Source of the DNA: Yersinia mollaretii ATCC 43969
GTDB taxonomy: Bacteria; Pseudomonadota; Gammaproteobacteria; Enterobacterales; Enterobacteriaceae
Length of the DNA stretch: 64,000 nucleotides
Direction of reading: 5' to 3'
NCBI RefSeq assembly: GCF_013282725.1
Contig: NZ_CP054043.1
Span: forward strand, 496,001 to 560,000
In this document: one piece after another, positions 10,075 to 20,893 of the stretch
How the letters are laid out: the number at the start of each line of letters is the position of its first letter
Numbering within the stretch: the stretch's first letter is position 1
Notes under the pieces: model-generated
Seen by the model: only the letters and a program-made list of their open reading frames with translations
Told to the model about the DNA's origin: nothing
Database searches by the model: none
Translations under genes and position numbers: made by a program

Positions 10075-10857
10075 TCAAAGTTGTGTCAGGCGTTGCAACA
10101 TCTGATCCGATGTCGATACGGCCTTACTGTTAATCTCATAGGCGCGCTGGGTCTGGATCATATTGACCAGCTCCTCGGCCACATTGACGTTAGAGGTTTC
10201 GATATACCCTTGCTTAAGGGTTCCCCCGCCGTTCAGACCCGGTGTAGTCTCATTCGGTGCACCAGAAGATTGCGTCTCCCGATAGAGATTTTCACCAATG
10301 CTTTCAAGACCAGAATCATTGATAAAGGTGCTGACCGTAAGCTGCCCAACCTGCTGTGGCGCGGTTTGGCCCGGCACCGTTACGCTGACAATGCCGTCGT
10401 TACCCACCGTCAAGGTATCCGCATCCTGCGGGATAGTGATGGCAGGTTGAACCGGATAACCGCTGGAGGTCACCAACTGACCATTTTGGTCAAACTGGAA
10501 AGAGCCGTCACGGGAGTAAGCCGTTGTGCCATCAGCCATTTGCACTTGGAAGAAACCATGGCCTTGAATCGCCAAATCTTTGCTGTTATTGGTTTGCGTC
10601 AAGTTACCTTGGCTGTGAATGCGCTCGGTGGCGACCGGACGAACCCCTGTCCCTAGCTGCAATCCCGTGGGGATCGTGGTCTGCTCCGAAGATTGTGCTC
10701 CGGGCTGACGCAGTGTCTGATAAAGCAGATCTTCAAACACCGCACGCTGGCGTTTGAAGCCATTGGTGCTCACGTTTGCCAAGTTATTGGATATCACATC
10801 CATATTGGTTTGCTGGGCTTCAAGACCTGTCTTGGCAATCCATAAAGAACGGATCAT
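10075..10857 (-). CDS. flgG: Flagellar distal rod protein FlgG
   Basis: FlgG makes up the distal rod. The 260-residue protein, the exact family length, has the N-terminal rod signature ([20 protein letters not shown]) and the C-terminal rod/hook helix ([19 protein letters not shown]). The mid-protein [12 protein letters not shown] motif is shared by rod and hook proteins. It follows flgF by 24 bp. Nothing unusual is seen. Confidence 0.97.
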   Translation of the reverse strand: MIRSLWIAKTGLEAQQTNMDVISNNLANVSTNGFKRQRAVFEDLLYQTLRQPGAQSSEQTTIPTGLQLGTGVRPVATERIHSQGNLTQTNNSKDLAIQGHGFFQVQMADGTTAYSRDGSFQFDQNGQLVTSSGYPVQPAITIPQDADTLTVGNDGIVSVTVPGQTAPQQVGQLTVSTFINDSGLESIGENLYRETQSSGAPNETTPGLNGGGTLKQGYIETSNVNVAEELVNMIQTQRAYEINSKAVSTSDQMLQRLTQL

Positions 10858-10881
10858 GCTGAAATTCCTCTTTGCCGGGGG

Positions 10882-11637
10882 TTACCCCATGGCCAGTAAC
10901 TGGTTAGCTTTCTTATCGTTATCATCCACCGCGCTGATGACCTTCATGTTCATGTCGAAACCGCGTGCGGTGGCGATCATGTCAACCATCGACTTAACCG
11001 GGCTGACATTGCTGCTTTCGAGTGCACCGGGAACCAGTTGTAAATTCTGGTCTGCGGGCAATGCGGCCAATCCGGCATTGGGCGAGGTTTCAGCGATATG
11101 AAACAGGCCATCATCCCCGTGGCTCAGATCCTGAAGTTTGGCATTGACCATCTTCAGTCTCCCCACTTGCGCCAGCGCGGAAGGCTCTTCCCCTGCGCCA
11201 CGCGCGGTAATGGTGCCGTCTGGTGCAATGGTCAACTCTGACTGCGGAGGAACATTGATCGGGCCGCCATCACCGATAACCGGCAGCCCCCTGACCTTCA
11301 GCAAACCTTCACTGTCGATCTCAATATTGCCCGCGCGGGTGTAACCCTCTCCGCCGTCAGGAAGTTCAACGGCAAGCCAGCCATCCTGCGGTAACGCCAC
11401 ATCCAAATTGCGCCCCGTCTGGTTGATAGCCCCCATGGAGTCGTCGTGATAAGGGGTGGATTCCGTTACCAATGTCCGCGTTTGAACTGAAGGTCCCTCC
11501 ACCGGGACAGCGCGAAAAGCGGAGAGCTGTGCACGAAACCCCGTCGTGGAGGCATTCGCCAAGTTGTTTGACACCACCCCTTGGCGGTTGAGGGCAGCAT
11601 TCGCCGCACCCATTGCGGTATAAATTGCGCGATCCAT
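10882..11637 (-). CDS. flgF: Flagellar proximal rod protein FlgF
   Basis: FlgF is a proximal rod subunit. Its 251 residues match the family length. The start MDRAIYTAMGAANAALNRQG is characteristic of FlgF, followed by VVSNNLANASTTGFRAQL, and the C-terminus has the rod helix with MVDMIATARGFDMNMKVI. The gene lies 11 bp after flgE and 24 bp before flgG, consistent with one transcript. Confidence 0.96.
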   Translation of the reverse strand: MDRAIYTAMGAANAALNRQGVVSNNLANASTTGFRAQLSAFRAVPVEGPSVQTRTLVTESTPYHDDSMGAINQTGRNLDVALPQDGWLAVELPDGGEGYTRAGNIEIDSEGLLKVRGLPVIGDGGPINVPPQSELTIAPDGTITARGAGEEPSALAQVGRLKMVNAKLQDLSHGDDGLFHIAETSPNAGLAALPADQNLQLVPGALESSNVSPVKSMVDMIATARGFDMNMKVISAVDDNDKKANQLLAMG

Positions 11638-11648
11638 AGAGTCAGCCG

Positions 11649-12872
11649 TTAACCGAGGTTAGCCAGAATCTGAAGGAGTTCAGACTGGGTCTTGATGGTC
11701 TGTGAGTTGGACTGGTAGTTGCGCTGATAAACGATCATGTTGACCATCTCTTTACTCAGATCAACGTTGGAGGCTTCAAGCCGATTACCAAACAGATTGC
11801 CCAAATTCCCTGTCCCTGCAATACCATCGACGGGTTGCCCTGATGCCGGTGTTTCTGACCAACAGTTGTCGCCCTGAGAAGATAAACCGCCCGGATTGGT
11901 GAAATTGGACAGCACAACCTGACCCAGTAATTGCTGCTGACCGTTACTGTAGCTCGCAATAATCTGGCCGTTATCACCGACCGTGTAGCCATTCATCTGG
12001 CCGGGGGCGTAACCGGTGGTGGTCGGACTCGCCATGGCCGTATCCGATGCCTGCTGGGTCATGCCATCCATATCCAGCTCGAAATCCAGTGGTTCGCCGC
12101 CGTTATAAGCCGCGCTCTGTACACTCAATTTCGCAGGCTTGGTGGTCAATTGCCCCGAGGTATCAAATTTTAACTCAAGCTCCTGATAAACAGGGTCGCC
12201 GTTATTATCTAGCTTCGGCGAGGTGGTATCGCTGGAGTAGGCTTTCCATTCGTTATCACTGGTTTTAACGTAATACACATTGATGGTGTGTCGATTACCC
12301 AAACTGTCGTAACCGTCTACCTGACTCACCGAGCTGTAACTTTTATTGTCTGCCGGATCAAATTTGATCGCCGGATCTACCACCTCAGTGCCAGAATCCA
12401 AATTACCGCTGAGGCTGCCGCCGTCAGAAGCACGAGCCGGCATCTGGCCTGATGGGATCTGAATAGGGCCAACCGCCGCGCCGGGCTGGATCGCAGGCGG
12501 AGTGCCCGAGGCCTGATAACCGGTCAAGAACATGCCTTGGTTGTTGATAATAAAGCCGTTTTCATCCTGCTTGAACTGCCCGTTGCGGCTATAAAACACA
12601 CGGCCGGCTTCGTTGGTTAAGCGGAAAAAACCATTCCCTTGAATACCCATATCTAGGCTGCTCGCCCCTGAGCCCAGAACACCATCGCTGAAGTTCTGAT
12701 TCACTGAAGAGACCTGCACACCCATGCCGACCTGCGAGCCTGCAAATACGTCAGCAAAGGCGATGGACCCTGATTTAAATCCTACTGTTTGGGAGTTCGC
12801 GATATTGTTACCGACCACATCAAGTGCTTGTGAGGCCGCATTGAGTCCACTAAGGCCCTGTGAAAAACCCAT
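11649..12872 (-). CDS. flgE: Flagellar hook protein FlgE
   Basis: FlgE polymerises into the hook, the flexible joint of the flagellum. The 407-residue protein has the N-terminal signature (FSQGLSGLNAASQALDVVGN), a DMGIQGNGFFRL motif near residue 78, a variable exposed middle, and the C-terminal helix (NVDLSKEMVNMIVYQRNYQ). Length is close to the E. coli 402 residues. It follows flgD by 43 bp. Confidence 0.96.
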   Translation of the reverse strand: MGFSQGLSGLNAASQALDVVGNNIANSQTVGFKSGSIAFADVFAGSQVGMGVQVSSVNQNFSDGVLGSGASSLDMGIQGNGFFRLTNEAGRVFYSRNGQFKQDENGFIINNQGMFLTGYQASGTPPAIQPGAAVGPIQIPSGQMPARASDGGSLSGNLDSGTEVVDPAIKFDPADNKSYSSVSQVDGYDSLGNRHTINVYYVKTSDNEWKAYSSDTTSPKLDNNGDPVYQELELKFDTSGQLTTKPAKLSVQSAAYNGGEPLDFELDMDGMTQQASDTAMASPTTTGYAPGQMNGYTVGDNGQIIASYSNGQQQLLGQVVLSNFTNPGGLSSQGDNCWSETPASGQPVDGIAGTGNLGNLFGNRLEASNVDLSKEMVNMIVYQRNYQSNSQTIKTQSELLQILANLG

Positions 12873-12915
12873 AATTAATTTTCCTGAATACTAAAAAGAG
12901 AATGTTGAAATCTGA

Positions 12916-13629
12916 TCACTCAATGAAATAAATATCACCCAAGCTTGCGGTGCCATTTAATCCCAACTGCAACACGGCACCGGTTGGTGAGAATGAAACA
13001 CCATCGACCTTGGCTTTTTTCAGAGAGGTGATTTTCGGCGTATTGCCGTCATCATTTGCGGCTGAGAATGAAACCTTATATGCCGCGCCTTTACCGGGAA
13101 GCTCACTCGGTTGGAAATTACTCAGATCATCAAGCGTTAATTTATTCACACCCGCTTTGACATTTTTCAATTCAGCGGTATAAGCGTTACCCAGCTCATC
13201 CGTTAATGTCACCGTCACTTTGTCCGCGTCGGAATCTAGGGCGAAGCCAAATTCTTGATTACCTTGCTCAGCGCCCTCGCCTTCCCCGACGTTCTCACTT
13301 TCTTTGGTGCCATTGACGACAGAGGAGTCACCTTCAATCCAGACCTGACGCCCCACCCAATCTGCGGCATTCATCTGCTGCATACTGGTAACCAGTGAGC
13401 CAACAGCCATAACAGTAGAATTGAGCTGCTGAACACCGGATGCGGTACTAAATTGCGCCAGTTGAGAGGTTAACTGGTTGTTATCCATCGGGTTGGTTGG
13501 GTCTTGGTTCTGCATCTGAGCGACGAGGAGTGTCATAAAGCTATTGGTTAAATCCTCAGGATTGCTCCCATTACTCGCCCCATCCTTGGGCGCTGCGTTA
13601 TTACTATTCATTACTGGTGAAACAGCCAT
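12916..13629 (-). CDS. flgD: Flagellar hook cap / hook assembly protein FlgD
   Basis: FlgD caps the growing hook and is discarded when the hook is complete. The 237-residue protein has the conserved N-terminal export and assembly region (NSFMTLLVAQMQNQDPTNPM, then LTSQLAQFSTASGVQQL). Its C-terminal part is a small beta-rich domain with an acidic glycine/glutamate-rich insert at about residues 104-118. Length is close to the usual 231. It lies between flgC (11 bp away) and flgE. Confidence 0.95.
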   Translation of the reverse strand: MAVSPVMNSNNAAPKDGASNGSNPEDLTNSFMTLLVAQMQNQDPTNPMDNNQLTSQLAQFSTASGVQQLNSTVMAVGSLVTSMQQMNAADWVGRQVWIEGDSSVVNGTKESENVGEGEGAEQGNQEFGFALDSDADKVTVTLTDELGNAYTAELKNVKAGVNKLTLDDLSNFQPSELPGKGAAYKVSFSAANDDGNTPKITSLKKAKVDGVSFSPTGAVLQLGLNGTASLGDIYFIE

Positions 13630-13640
13630 TTCCCCGTCCC

Positions 13641-14045
13641 TTATTGACCCAGAGTCAATGTTTTTAACATCATTGATTTGGCCGTGTTCATCACTTCAAC
13701 ATTGGCCTGATAACTGCGCGAAGCCGAAATGGTATTCACCATTTCACTCACGACATTGACATTCGGCATACGCACATAGCCCTTGTCGTCCGCCAGTGGA
13801 TTCGCAGGTTCATAGACCATGCGGTCTGGCTCAGTACTCTCCACGACATCCCCCACCCGGACGCCGCCAATTTCCTGCCCTGGCGCACTATCGACCTGAA
13901 AAATAACCTGACGGGCGCGGTAGGGCTGACCATCTGGCCCGGCAATACTGTCGGCGTTAGCCATATTGCTGGCGCTGACGTTAAGCCGTTTTGATTGGGC
14001 TGCCATAGCAGACCCCGAAATATCAAAGATGCTGAATGTTGACAT
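13641..14045 (-). CDS. flgC: Flagellar proximal rod protein FlgC
   Basis: FlgC is a proximal rod subunit. The 134-residue product matches the family size and shows the N-terminal rod motif ([20 protein letters not shown]), the [10 protein letters not shown] segment and a C-terminal [19 protein letters not shown] helix. It starts 8 bp after flgB ends. No irregularity is seen. Confidence 0.96.
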   Translation of the reverse strand: MSTFSIFDISGSAMAAQSKRLNVSASNMANADSIAGPDGQPYRARQVIFQVDSAPGQEIGGVRVGDVVESTEPDRMVYEPANPLADDKGYVRMPNVNVVSEMVNTISASRSYQANVEVMNTAKSMMLKTLTLGQ

Positions 14046-14053
14046 GGCAATAA

Positions 14054-14467
14054 TTAACCCTGATTGATGACACTCATCATGCCTTTAATTTGTGAGCCGA
14101 GAATCGTTAAGCTGGACTGGTATTTCATGCTGTTATCAGCAAAGCTGACTCGCTCACGATCCATATCAACGGTATTACCGTCGGCACTAGGTTGATCTGG
14201 AATACGGTAAAGTAATTGATTGCTATTAATAGCAGGTGCCACACCGGCAATATGCGTCCCTGACGTTAATGCTAACGTCAGCGGTGCATTGTCAGGTGCA
14301 CTCCGATCCACCGCATTTTTTAATTGCTGAGAAAAATCCATATCTCTGGCTAAATAGCCTGGTGTATCTACATTGGCAATATTCGAGGCCAATATATCCT
14401 GACGTTGAGTCAATAAGCTTAGAGCTTCTTGCTGGAAACGTAATGCATTATCGAGTTTATCAAGCAT
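14054..14467 (-). CDS. flgB: Flagellar proximal rod protein FlgB
   Basis: FlgB is the rod subunit nearest the basal body. From the ATG at 14,465-14,467 the protein is 137 residues, the family length, starting [16 protein letters not shown]; the open frame extends 14 codons further, but those codons have no match to FlgB. The [18 protein letters not shown] motif and the C-terminal [10 protein letters not shown] are typical. It is the first gene of the leftward flgB-L operon, divergent from flgA. Confidence 0.95.
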   Translation of the reverse strand: MLDKLDNALRFQQEALSLLTQRQDILASNIANVDTPGYLARDMDFSQQLKNAVDRSAPDNAPLTLALTSGTHIAGVAPAINSNQLLYRIPDQPSADGNTVDMDRERVSFADNSMKYQSSLTILGSQIKGMMSVINQG

Positions 14468-14754
14468 TGAAAAACTGACCTCTACCCTATGAAGATTAAC
14501 GCCGTACATTCTATGGTCGAACGATTCAATTTTATACTTCGAAGATAAGACAAAAGTAACCTTATTTAAGTGGATGAATTATCTTGGCATGATAAAACCT
14601 AACTACCCTTTGAATTGGCGTCACAATTGTCATTATTTATCGCGTTAATAAACTTAATTTATGGCCTATAATTCGCTCATCGAAAAATGATAACAAAAAA
14701 TCGACAACAATATAGCTATCTCAATATTTAATAAAATTAAGGTCAGAAAATTCT
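14468..14754. promoter_or_regulatory. Divergent flgB / flgA promoter region
   Basis: This 287-bp AT-rich gap separates leftward flgB from rightward flgA, the usual place for FlhDC-activated class II promoters in both directions. I could not identify a reliable FlhDC box or a -10/-35 pair by eye. The call rests on gene layout and known regulation of the family. Confidence 0.55.
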
Positions 14755-15486
14755 ATGTTTTCCTCATGTCGTCTTTTTATTACATCGCTAATATTGGTTT
14801 TCAGTTTTAGCCTGTTTGATGCCTCTGCGACACCACCCACGCCTAATGAAACGCCCTCCACACCAGAAAATCCGTTGATCGCGCAAATAACCGCACTGGT
14901 GAATTCTCAAGGCGGAATAGCCACTGACGCCGCAGTCACTCGCACGATAAAAATTCTGACGCCCCCCGAACAGTTGGCCTTACTCTGCTCAGCCCCTGAG
15001 CTTTCATTCGCAGGCAATAATAGCCGCCTCACCGGCAACAAAAGTGTCATCGCGCAGTGTGGCAGCCAACGTAAATTCATCCAGATATCCGTTCAGGCGC
15101 AAGGGACATGGTGGGCTGCCCGTAAAACGATCAAGCCAGGAAGTGAGATTCAAGCGGAGAATATCGTGTCTCGCACTGGCTCACTGGATCGGCTGCCCGC
15201 CGGTCTGGTGTTCAATAAAGAGAGCATTGTGGGTCAGACGGCGGCCCGCACGATCACGCGGGGTCAGCCCATCGTTCAAACTCAGTTACGCCGACGCTGG
15301 GCCATTGTTTCCGGGCAGGAAGTAGAGATAACCGTGACTGGGCCGGGGTTTCGCATACGAGCCAAAGGCAAAGCGCTGGACAATGCAGCGGTAGGCAAAC
15401 CCGTAAGAATTGCCATGCGCTCAGGGCAAATCATGCCCGGAGTGGCCTCTTCCGAGGGCAAAGTGGACATTAATCTTAAAGAATAA
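14755..15486 (+). CDS. flgA: Flagellar P-ring chaperone FlgA
   Basis: FlgA is a periplasmic chaperone needed to assemble the FlgI P ring. The 243-residue protein has a signal peptide (hydrophobic from about residues 7-22, cleaved after ASA), a proline/threonine-rich spacer, and a C-terminal SAF-type domain (about 115-240) with VSRTGSLDRLPAGL, a GQTAARTITRGQPI motif and a final GKPVRIAMRSGQIMPG region. It is divergent from flgB and leads the flgAMN run. Confidence 0.93.
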   Translation: MFSSCRLFITSLILVFSFSLFDASATPPTPNETPSTPENPLIAQITALVNSQGGIATDAAVTRTIKILTPPEQLALLCSAPELSFAGNNSRLTGNKSVIAQCGSQRKFIQISVQAQGTWWAARKTIKPGSEIQAENIVSRTGSLDRLPAGLVFNKESIVGQTAARTITRGQPIVQTQLRRRWAIVSGQEVEITVTGPGFRIRAKGKALDNAAVGKPVRIAMRSGQIMPGVASSEGKVDINLKE

Positions 15487-15563
15487 TTTTAGTTTTTTTA
15501 ATAACCACCGATATTATATTTATACCGAGAGGTCGCAATATTAACGAACTGCCGAGGATAATA

Positions 15564-15860
15564 ATGAGTATAGATCGCACACAACAACCCCTAGCAGTTA
15601 CGGCTGTTAATGCTCAGCAAGATTTAAAAGTGCGCTCAAAAGTGGAAGAGCTAAGCTCGCAACACATTGAGAGCAATGAAGTGTCGGGTACGCAGGTGAA
15701 ATTAAGTCAATTGACCCAGCAGATCCAATTCGACGACTCCCGTGATATTGATTATGGTCGTATCGCTAAAATTCAGGCAGCTATGGACGCGGGTGAACTT
15801 AACCTCGATAGCGATCACATAGCCCATGCCCTGGTACAAGATATCTTTCAACTCTCATAA
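15564..15860 (+). CDS. flgM: Anti-sigma-28 factor FlgM
   Basis: FlgM binds and inhibits FliA until the hook is complete, then is secreted. The protein has 98 residues, the family length. The N-terminal half is polar and likely disordered, and the C-terminal sigma-binding half contains DYGRIAKIQAAMDAGEL and HIAHALVQDIFQL. An upstream segment near 15,508-15,515 (ACCGATAT) loosely resembles a sigma-28 -10 element, but I see no good -35 match. Its target fliA lies at 1710-2435 in the same locus. Confidence 0.94.
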   Translation: MSIDRTQQPLAVTAVNAQQDLKVRSKVEELSSQHIESNEVSGTQVKLSQLTQQIQFDDSRDIDYGRIAKIQAAMDAGELNLDSDHIAHALVQDIFQLS

Positions 15861-15874
15861 GTTGTAATAAATAA

Positions 15875-16324
15875 ATGAAAATGGAAAACTTACGCTCCAT
15901 TCTGCTTAAATTGGAGGGTTCTCTCGAGGAATTCGAAGCCATTCTTATCGAAGAGATAAACCAATTAAGACGGACACAAATAAATCCAGTCTCACTGCAA
16001 ATTGTGTCTGATAGCAAAAGCCAATTATTGTCTACCATCAGTCATTATGATGAATTACGTAAGCAGCAGGAAATAACGCTACAACAGACGGCCCCTTATC
16101 CAGAAAATACACGATTTGCATCTTACTGGAGCAATATTATCCAGAAAGTTAAAGTGGCTAATGAGTTGAACGAGAAAATTCATCTATTACTCGACATGCA
16201 CATACAAAAAAGTGCCAACCTAAAAAACGCAGTCGATAAAGTGGGTTCCAACGCATCAATGTACAGCCAAGAGGGTCAGGCGAACTTACCCTCTTCTGGA
16301 AAAGTTTATAATATCAGCGTGTGA
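15875..16324 (+). CDS. flgN: Flagellar export chaperone FlgN
   Basis: FlgN is the cytoplasmic chaperone for FlgK and FlgL. The 149-residue protein is mostly helical and charged, with FEAILIEEINQLRR early and a coiled-coil-like centre, consistent with FlgN (about 140 residues). It starts 14 bp after flgM, the standard flgM-flgN pair. Sequence conservation in this family is low, so position and length carry much of the evidence. Confidence 0.9.
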   Translation: MKMENLRSILLKLEGSLEEFEAILIEEINQLRRTQINPVSLQIVSDSKSQLLSTISHYDELRKQQEITLQQTAPYPENTRFASYWSNIIQKVKVANELNEKIHLLLDMHIQKSANLKNAVDKVGSNASMYSQEGQANLPSSGKVYNISV

Positions 16325-16522
16325 TGCTCGCCCAGTGCCGCTTTTCCCTGTTGCCACCCCACCAAATGACTTGGGTGGCTCAACAGGCAGGCTGAGGATG
16401 TAAAGGAAACATTCCATGTCTGAATCGCATTGATATCATTAATTTTATTTATACATCAAATGATAGGCTTATACTAATCGCAGTCATCAATACATCATTC
16501 AGATCATACAGGAGTTAAAGTC

Positions 16523-17095
16523 ATGCTTAATATTGATCGGAAATACCTCATGAATCTTGATGAAAGCGCATTAAAAAAGCAGCGATGGATAATGCAGATC
16601 ATTGCCATTTTATTGCTACTGGGCGGAATATTCTGCCTGATTAACCCATTAGCCTCCGGCGTGGTGCTGAGCAAGATCATCGGTATTCTGTTGTTACTCA
16701 GTGGTATCGCCTTGATTGTCGGGATGATTGCCAACCGCTCTCATAACCTCTGGCCGATGGTGACCGGTATTTTGCTCGGTGTGGCATACATTGTTATGGG
16801 TTATGTGTTCGTCACAAACCCAGCAATCGGTATGATAAGTCTGGCGGTGGTTCTCGCCGTGCTCTTTGCCTTTGGTGGGGTCATGCGGCTGATCACTGGC
16901 TTTAAAACTTGGGGAATGCCGGGCGCATGGTTGCAAATTTTACTGGGGGTGCTGGATCTGGTGATCACCTATCTCTTGGTGAGCGCGGGGCCATTGATGT
17001 CGATCACTATGGTGACCACCTTGGTCGGCATTGAAATGCTGTTCAGTTCATTTAGCTGCTTTATGGTGGCTAGCCTCTATAAACGTAATGCATAG
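16523..17095 (+). CDS. HdeD-like (DUF308) inner-membrane protein
   Basis: The 190-residue protein has about six membrane helices with short loops, starting near residue 25 (IIAILLLLGGIFCLINPLASG), the layout of the HdeD/DUF308 family. E. coli HdeD contributes to acid resistance at high cell density; that role here is only inferred. A GGAG ribosome site lies nine bases before the ATG. The gene stands alone between flgN and fadH, and its stop codon is the first base triplet of a short tandem repeat. Confidence 0.8.
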   Translation: MLNIDRKYLMNLDESALKKQRWIMQIIAILLLLGGIFCLINPLASGVVLSKIIGILLLLSGIALIVGMIANRSHNLWPMVTGILLGVAYIVMGYVFVTNPAIGMISLAVVLAVLFAFGGVMRLITGFKTWGMPGAWLQILLGVLDLVITYLLVSAGPLMSITMVTTLVGIEMLFSSFSCFMVASLYKRNA

Positions 17096-17147
17096 TTATT
17101 AGTCGTTATTAATCGTTATTCGTCGTTATTAATAGTTATTCATAGTT
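17093..17147. repeat. Degenerate 10-bp tandem repeat at the hdeD-like stop codon
   Basis: About five and a half units of ten bases with consensus T(A/C)GTTATT(A/C)(A/G) run from the stop codon of the hdeD-like gene into the intergenic region. The units differ at fixed positions. This may be slippage-born sequence; no function is evident. Confidence 0.7.
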
Positions 17148-17159
17148 CCCTTCTTCTAA

Positions 17160-17192
17160 GCGGTATCCTGAGTCTGGGATACCGTCTTTCGA
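17160..17192 (+). terminator. Rho-independent terminator after the hdeD-like gene
   Basis: CGGTATCC and GGATACCG form an eight-pair stem around a short loop, followed by TCTTT. It lies about 65 bp after the hdeD-like stop codon. Confidence 0.65.
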
Positions 17193-17347
17193 CGTCATAT
17201 TCATGACCGCTATCACAATCAGCACATCGTAATTTCCCAAGCTGCACGGCACCGTCTAAATTTGAGTAAAAAATCTCATCCGACCACTTGCGCTATCAGG
17301 TAAGGGCGGCGAGAAATAACAATAACGGTTTGGCGATATTGAGCTGA

Positions 17348-19405
<2,058 letters not shown>

Positions 19406-19458
19406 GCGGGCTATTGGCAATCTATGCTAACTATTGGAATCTATGCCAGCGAATAGCA

Positions 19459-19485
19459 ACAGGGTGGAGCAAATGCCCACCCTGT
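19459..19485. terminator. Hairpin between convergent fadH and the RiPP operon
   Basis: ACAGGGTGG and CCACCCTGT form a perfect nine-pair stem with a nine-base loop, placed between two converging genes. It lacks a T run, so it may act weakly or with Rho. Confidence 0.5.
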
Positions 19486-19516
19486 AACAATGCAAAAATA
19501 TCACCGACAGTGGCCA

Positions 19517-20128
19517 TTAATATCGCAGTTTGGTTATGCGGCTATTAGTGCAGAAGAGATCTTTTAACCAGTAGTCAGCGCTAACATAACGGCCGCCTCC
19601 CCAAAATAGGAGGACCAACAACATAACAAAATAGGTGGCGGAGAACTCCATCCCGTTATTCAACACAACCGGATCACCCAATGCAGTAATATAGTTATAG
19701 CGGCCGGGGAAATTCGCCGCCAACCACGTGAGGAAGTTATCCATCCGCTGGGTTGATTCCATTCCTTTGCTCGCAATCGCCAACCAACCGTGTGACCAGT
19801 GGACCATAGCACTGGCCACACTCATCACCACAATCATGGGAATGGCGATCAGGCGGGTAAATAAGCCCAAGGCAATACAGATTAACCCCGCCACTTCAGT
19901 CACTGTGGCTAACAGAGCCAGCAGAAAAGGGAATGGCATATCTAGCCCTCCCGCAGAAACCGGGTCACCAAACCATGTCACCAGACCACTAAAACCTGTC
20001 ACTTTGCTGTGGGCACCCTCCCAAATAACGGGTAAGAGATACAGGCGAATAGCCAGTAATGCGACAAAATCTGCTTTTTGGCATTGAGTGACTAGATAGT
20101 TATATCCTTTATAAATCTGACTAAACAT
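19517..20128 (-). CDS. DoxX-like membrane protein, last gene of the MNIO peptide operon (BufD/HvfE-like)
   Basis: The 203-residue protein has about four membrane helices, with a helix-rich core typical of the DoxX family (LLATVTEVAGLICIALGLFTRLIAIP at about 70-95). It lies 9 bp after the DUF2063 gene and has an AAGGA ribosome site. DoxX-like proteins are a recurrent fourth member of bufferin and Haemophilus hvf operons, where a role in handling the modified peptide or membrane redox chemistry has been suggested. The long loop between the third and fourth helices holds a polar stretch (about 115-150). Function here is inferred from the operon. Confidence 0.85.
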   Translation of the reverse strand: MFSQIYKGYNYLVTQCQKADFVALLAIRLYLLPVIWEGAHSKVTGFSGLVTWFGDPVSAGGLDMPFPFLLALLATVTEVAGLICIALGLFTRLIAIPMIVVMSVASAMVHWSHGWLAIASKGMESTQRMDNFLTWLAANFPGRYNYITALGDPVVLNNGMEFSATYFVMLLVLLFWGGGRYVSADYWLKDLFCTNSRITKLRY

Positions 20129-20137
20129 AGCAATTCC

Positions 20138-20893
20138 TTAATGTTCTTCTGTCCAAATTAAACCGTTTTTACGATTCCACAGAATCCACGCGTGCAATCT
20201 CTCTGGGCTGAGGGTTAATTGCTGCCCTAGCTCAGCCAAACGACATGTTTCACCTTTATCAATCGGCTCAATGATGGCGATATCCCAGAGACCCAATGCT
20301 TGGCGTAAAACTTCATGTTGTGCATTGCGATAAATGGCATACAGATAATCTCCAGATTGCGTCCACGTCGGCCCCTGTTGGGTCACTGGCCAGGGCAGAC
20401 GTATATTCTGTAGTGTGGGATTTATTCTCAGTATTGTTGTTGGCTGTAGCGGAGTGTCACTCGGCTGGGGGACTTGGCTGTCTGCTATCTCACAGTCATA
20501 CAGCAGCCATTCATACTCCATGATTTTTTGCAGTTCATCGGTCAGCCACGGTTTTTGCTGCAAAAAATAGATCAGCTCATTCGCTATCTGATGAAACTCG
20601 GGTTCTTGCGCATCATGTAAGCTGATGAATTGCTCAACCAGCGTGCTTCTCTGATCTTCTGTTAGCTTGCCATCAAGCAGTGGAAATGCTGTCTGTAGCA
20701 CCCCACGAATGTGATTACGCAAAAAACCGCGATAGCATTCAACTGATCGACTGTATTTAACAGATCGATCGTATTTAACAGATCGACCGTATTCAGCGGA
20801 GATAGCACCGTTTTTCTCTGCTGTCTCTCGTAGCTGACGGGTAAATTGCCGCGTGGCTATTAGTAGTTCAGTCGGGGGAACGGAATTACGCAT
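20138..20893 (-). CDS. DUF2063 partner protein of the MNIO enzyme (BufC/HvfC-like)
   Basis: DUF2063 proteins act with DUF692 (MNIO) enzymes, probably by binding the precursor peptide. The 251-residue protein has the family's N-terminal helical domain with a CYRGFLRNHIRGVL segment (about residues 53-66) followed by TAFPLLDGKLTEDQ, and a second domain from about residue 125. I chose the ATG at 20,891-20,893: an AGGTGA site sits five bases upstream, and the gene then overlaps the MNIO stop by eight bases. A three-unit repeat of six residues (consensus VKYxRS) precedes the YRG motif and looks like a recent expansion. Confidence 0.88.
   Translation of the reverse strand: MRNSVPPTELLIATRQFTRQLRETAEKNGAISAEYGRSVKYDRSVKYSRSVECYRGFLRNHIRGVLQTAFPLLDGKLTEDQRSTLVEQFISLHDAQEPEFHQIANELIYFLQQKPWLTDELQKIMEYEWLLYDCEIADSQVPQPSDTPLQPTTILRINPTLQNIRLPWPVTQQGPTWTQSGDYLYAIYRNAQHEVLRQALGLWDIAIIEPIDKGETCRLAELGQQLTLSPERLHAWILWNRKNGLIWTEEH
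20745..20798 (-). repeat. Three 18-bp tandem units inside the DUF2063 gene
   Basis: Three consecutive 18-bp units encode AEYGRS, VKYDRS and VKYSRS. They differ at a few bases, so the expansion is not brand new. The reading frame is preserved. Confidence 0.85.

Noticed and set aside
16344..16375. Terminator after flgN (GCCACCC ... GGGTGGC)
   Set aside because: The loop is long and no T run follows; too weak to annotate.
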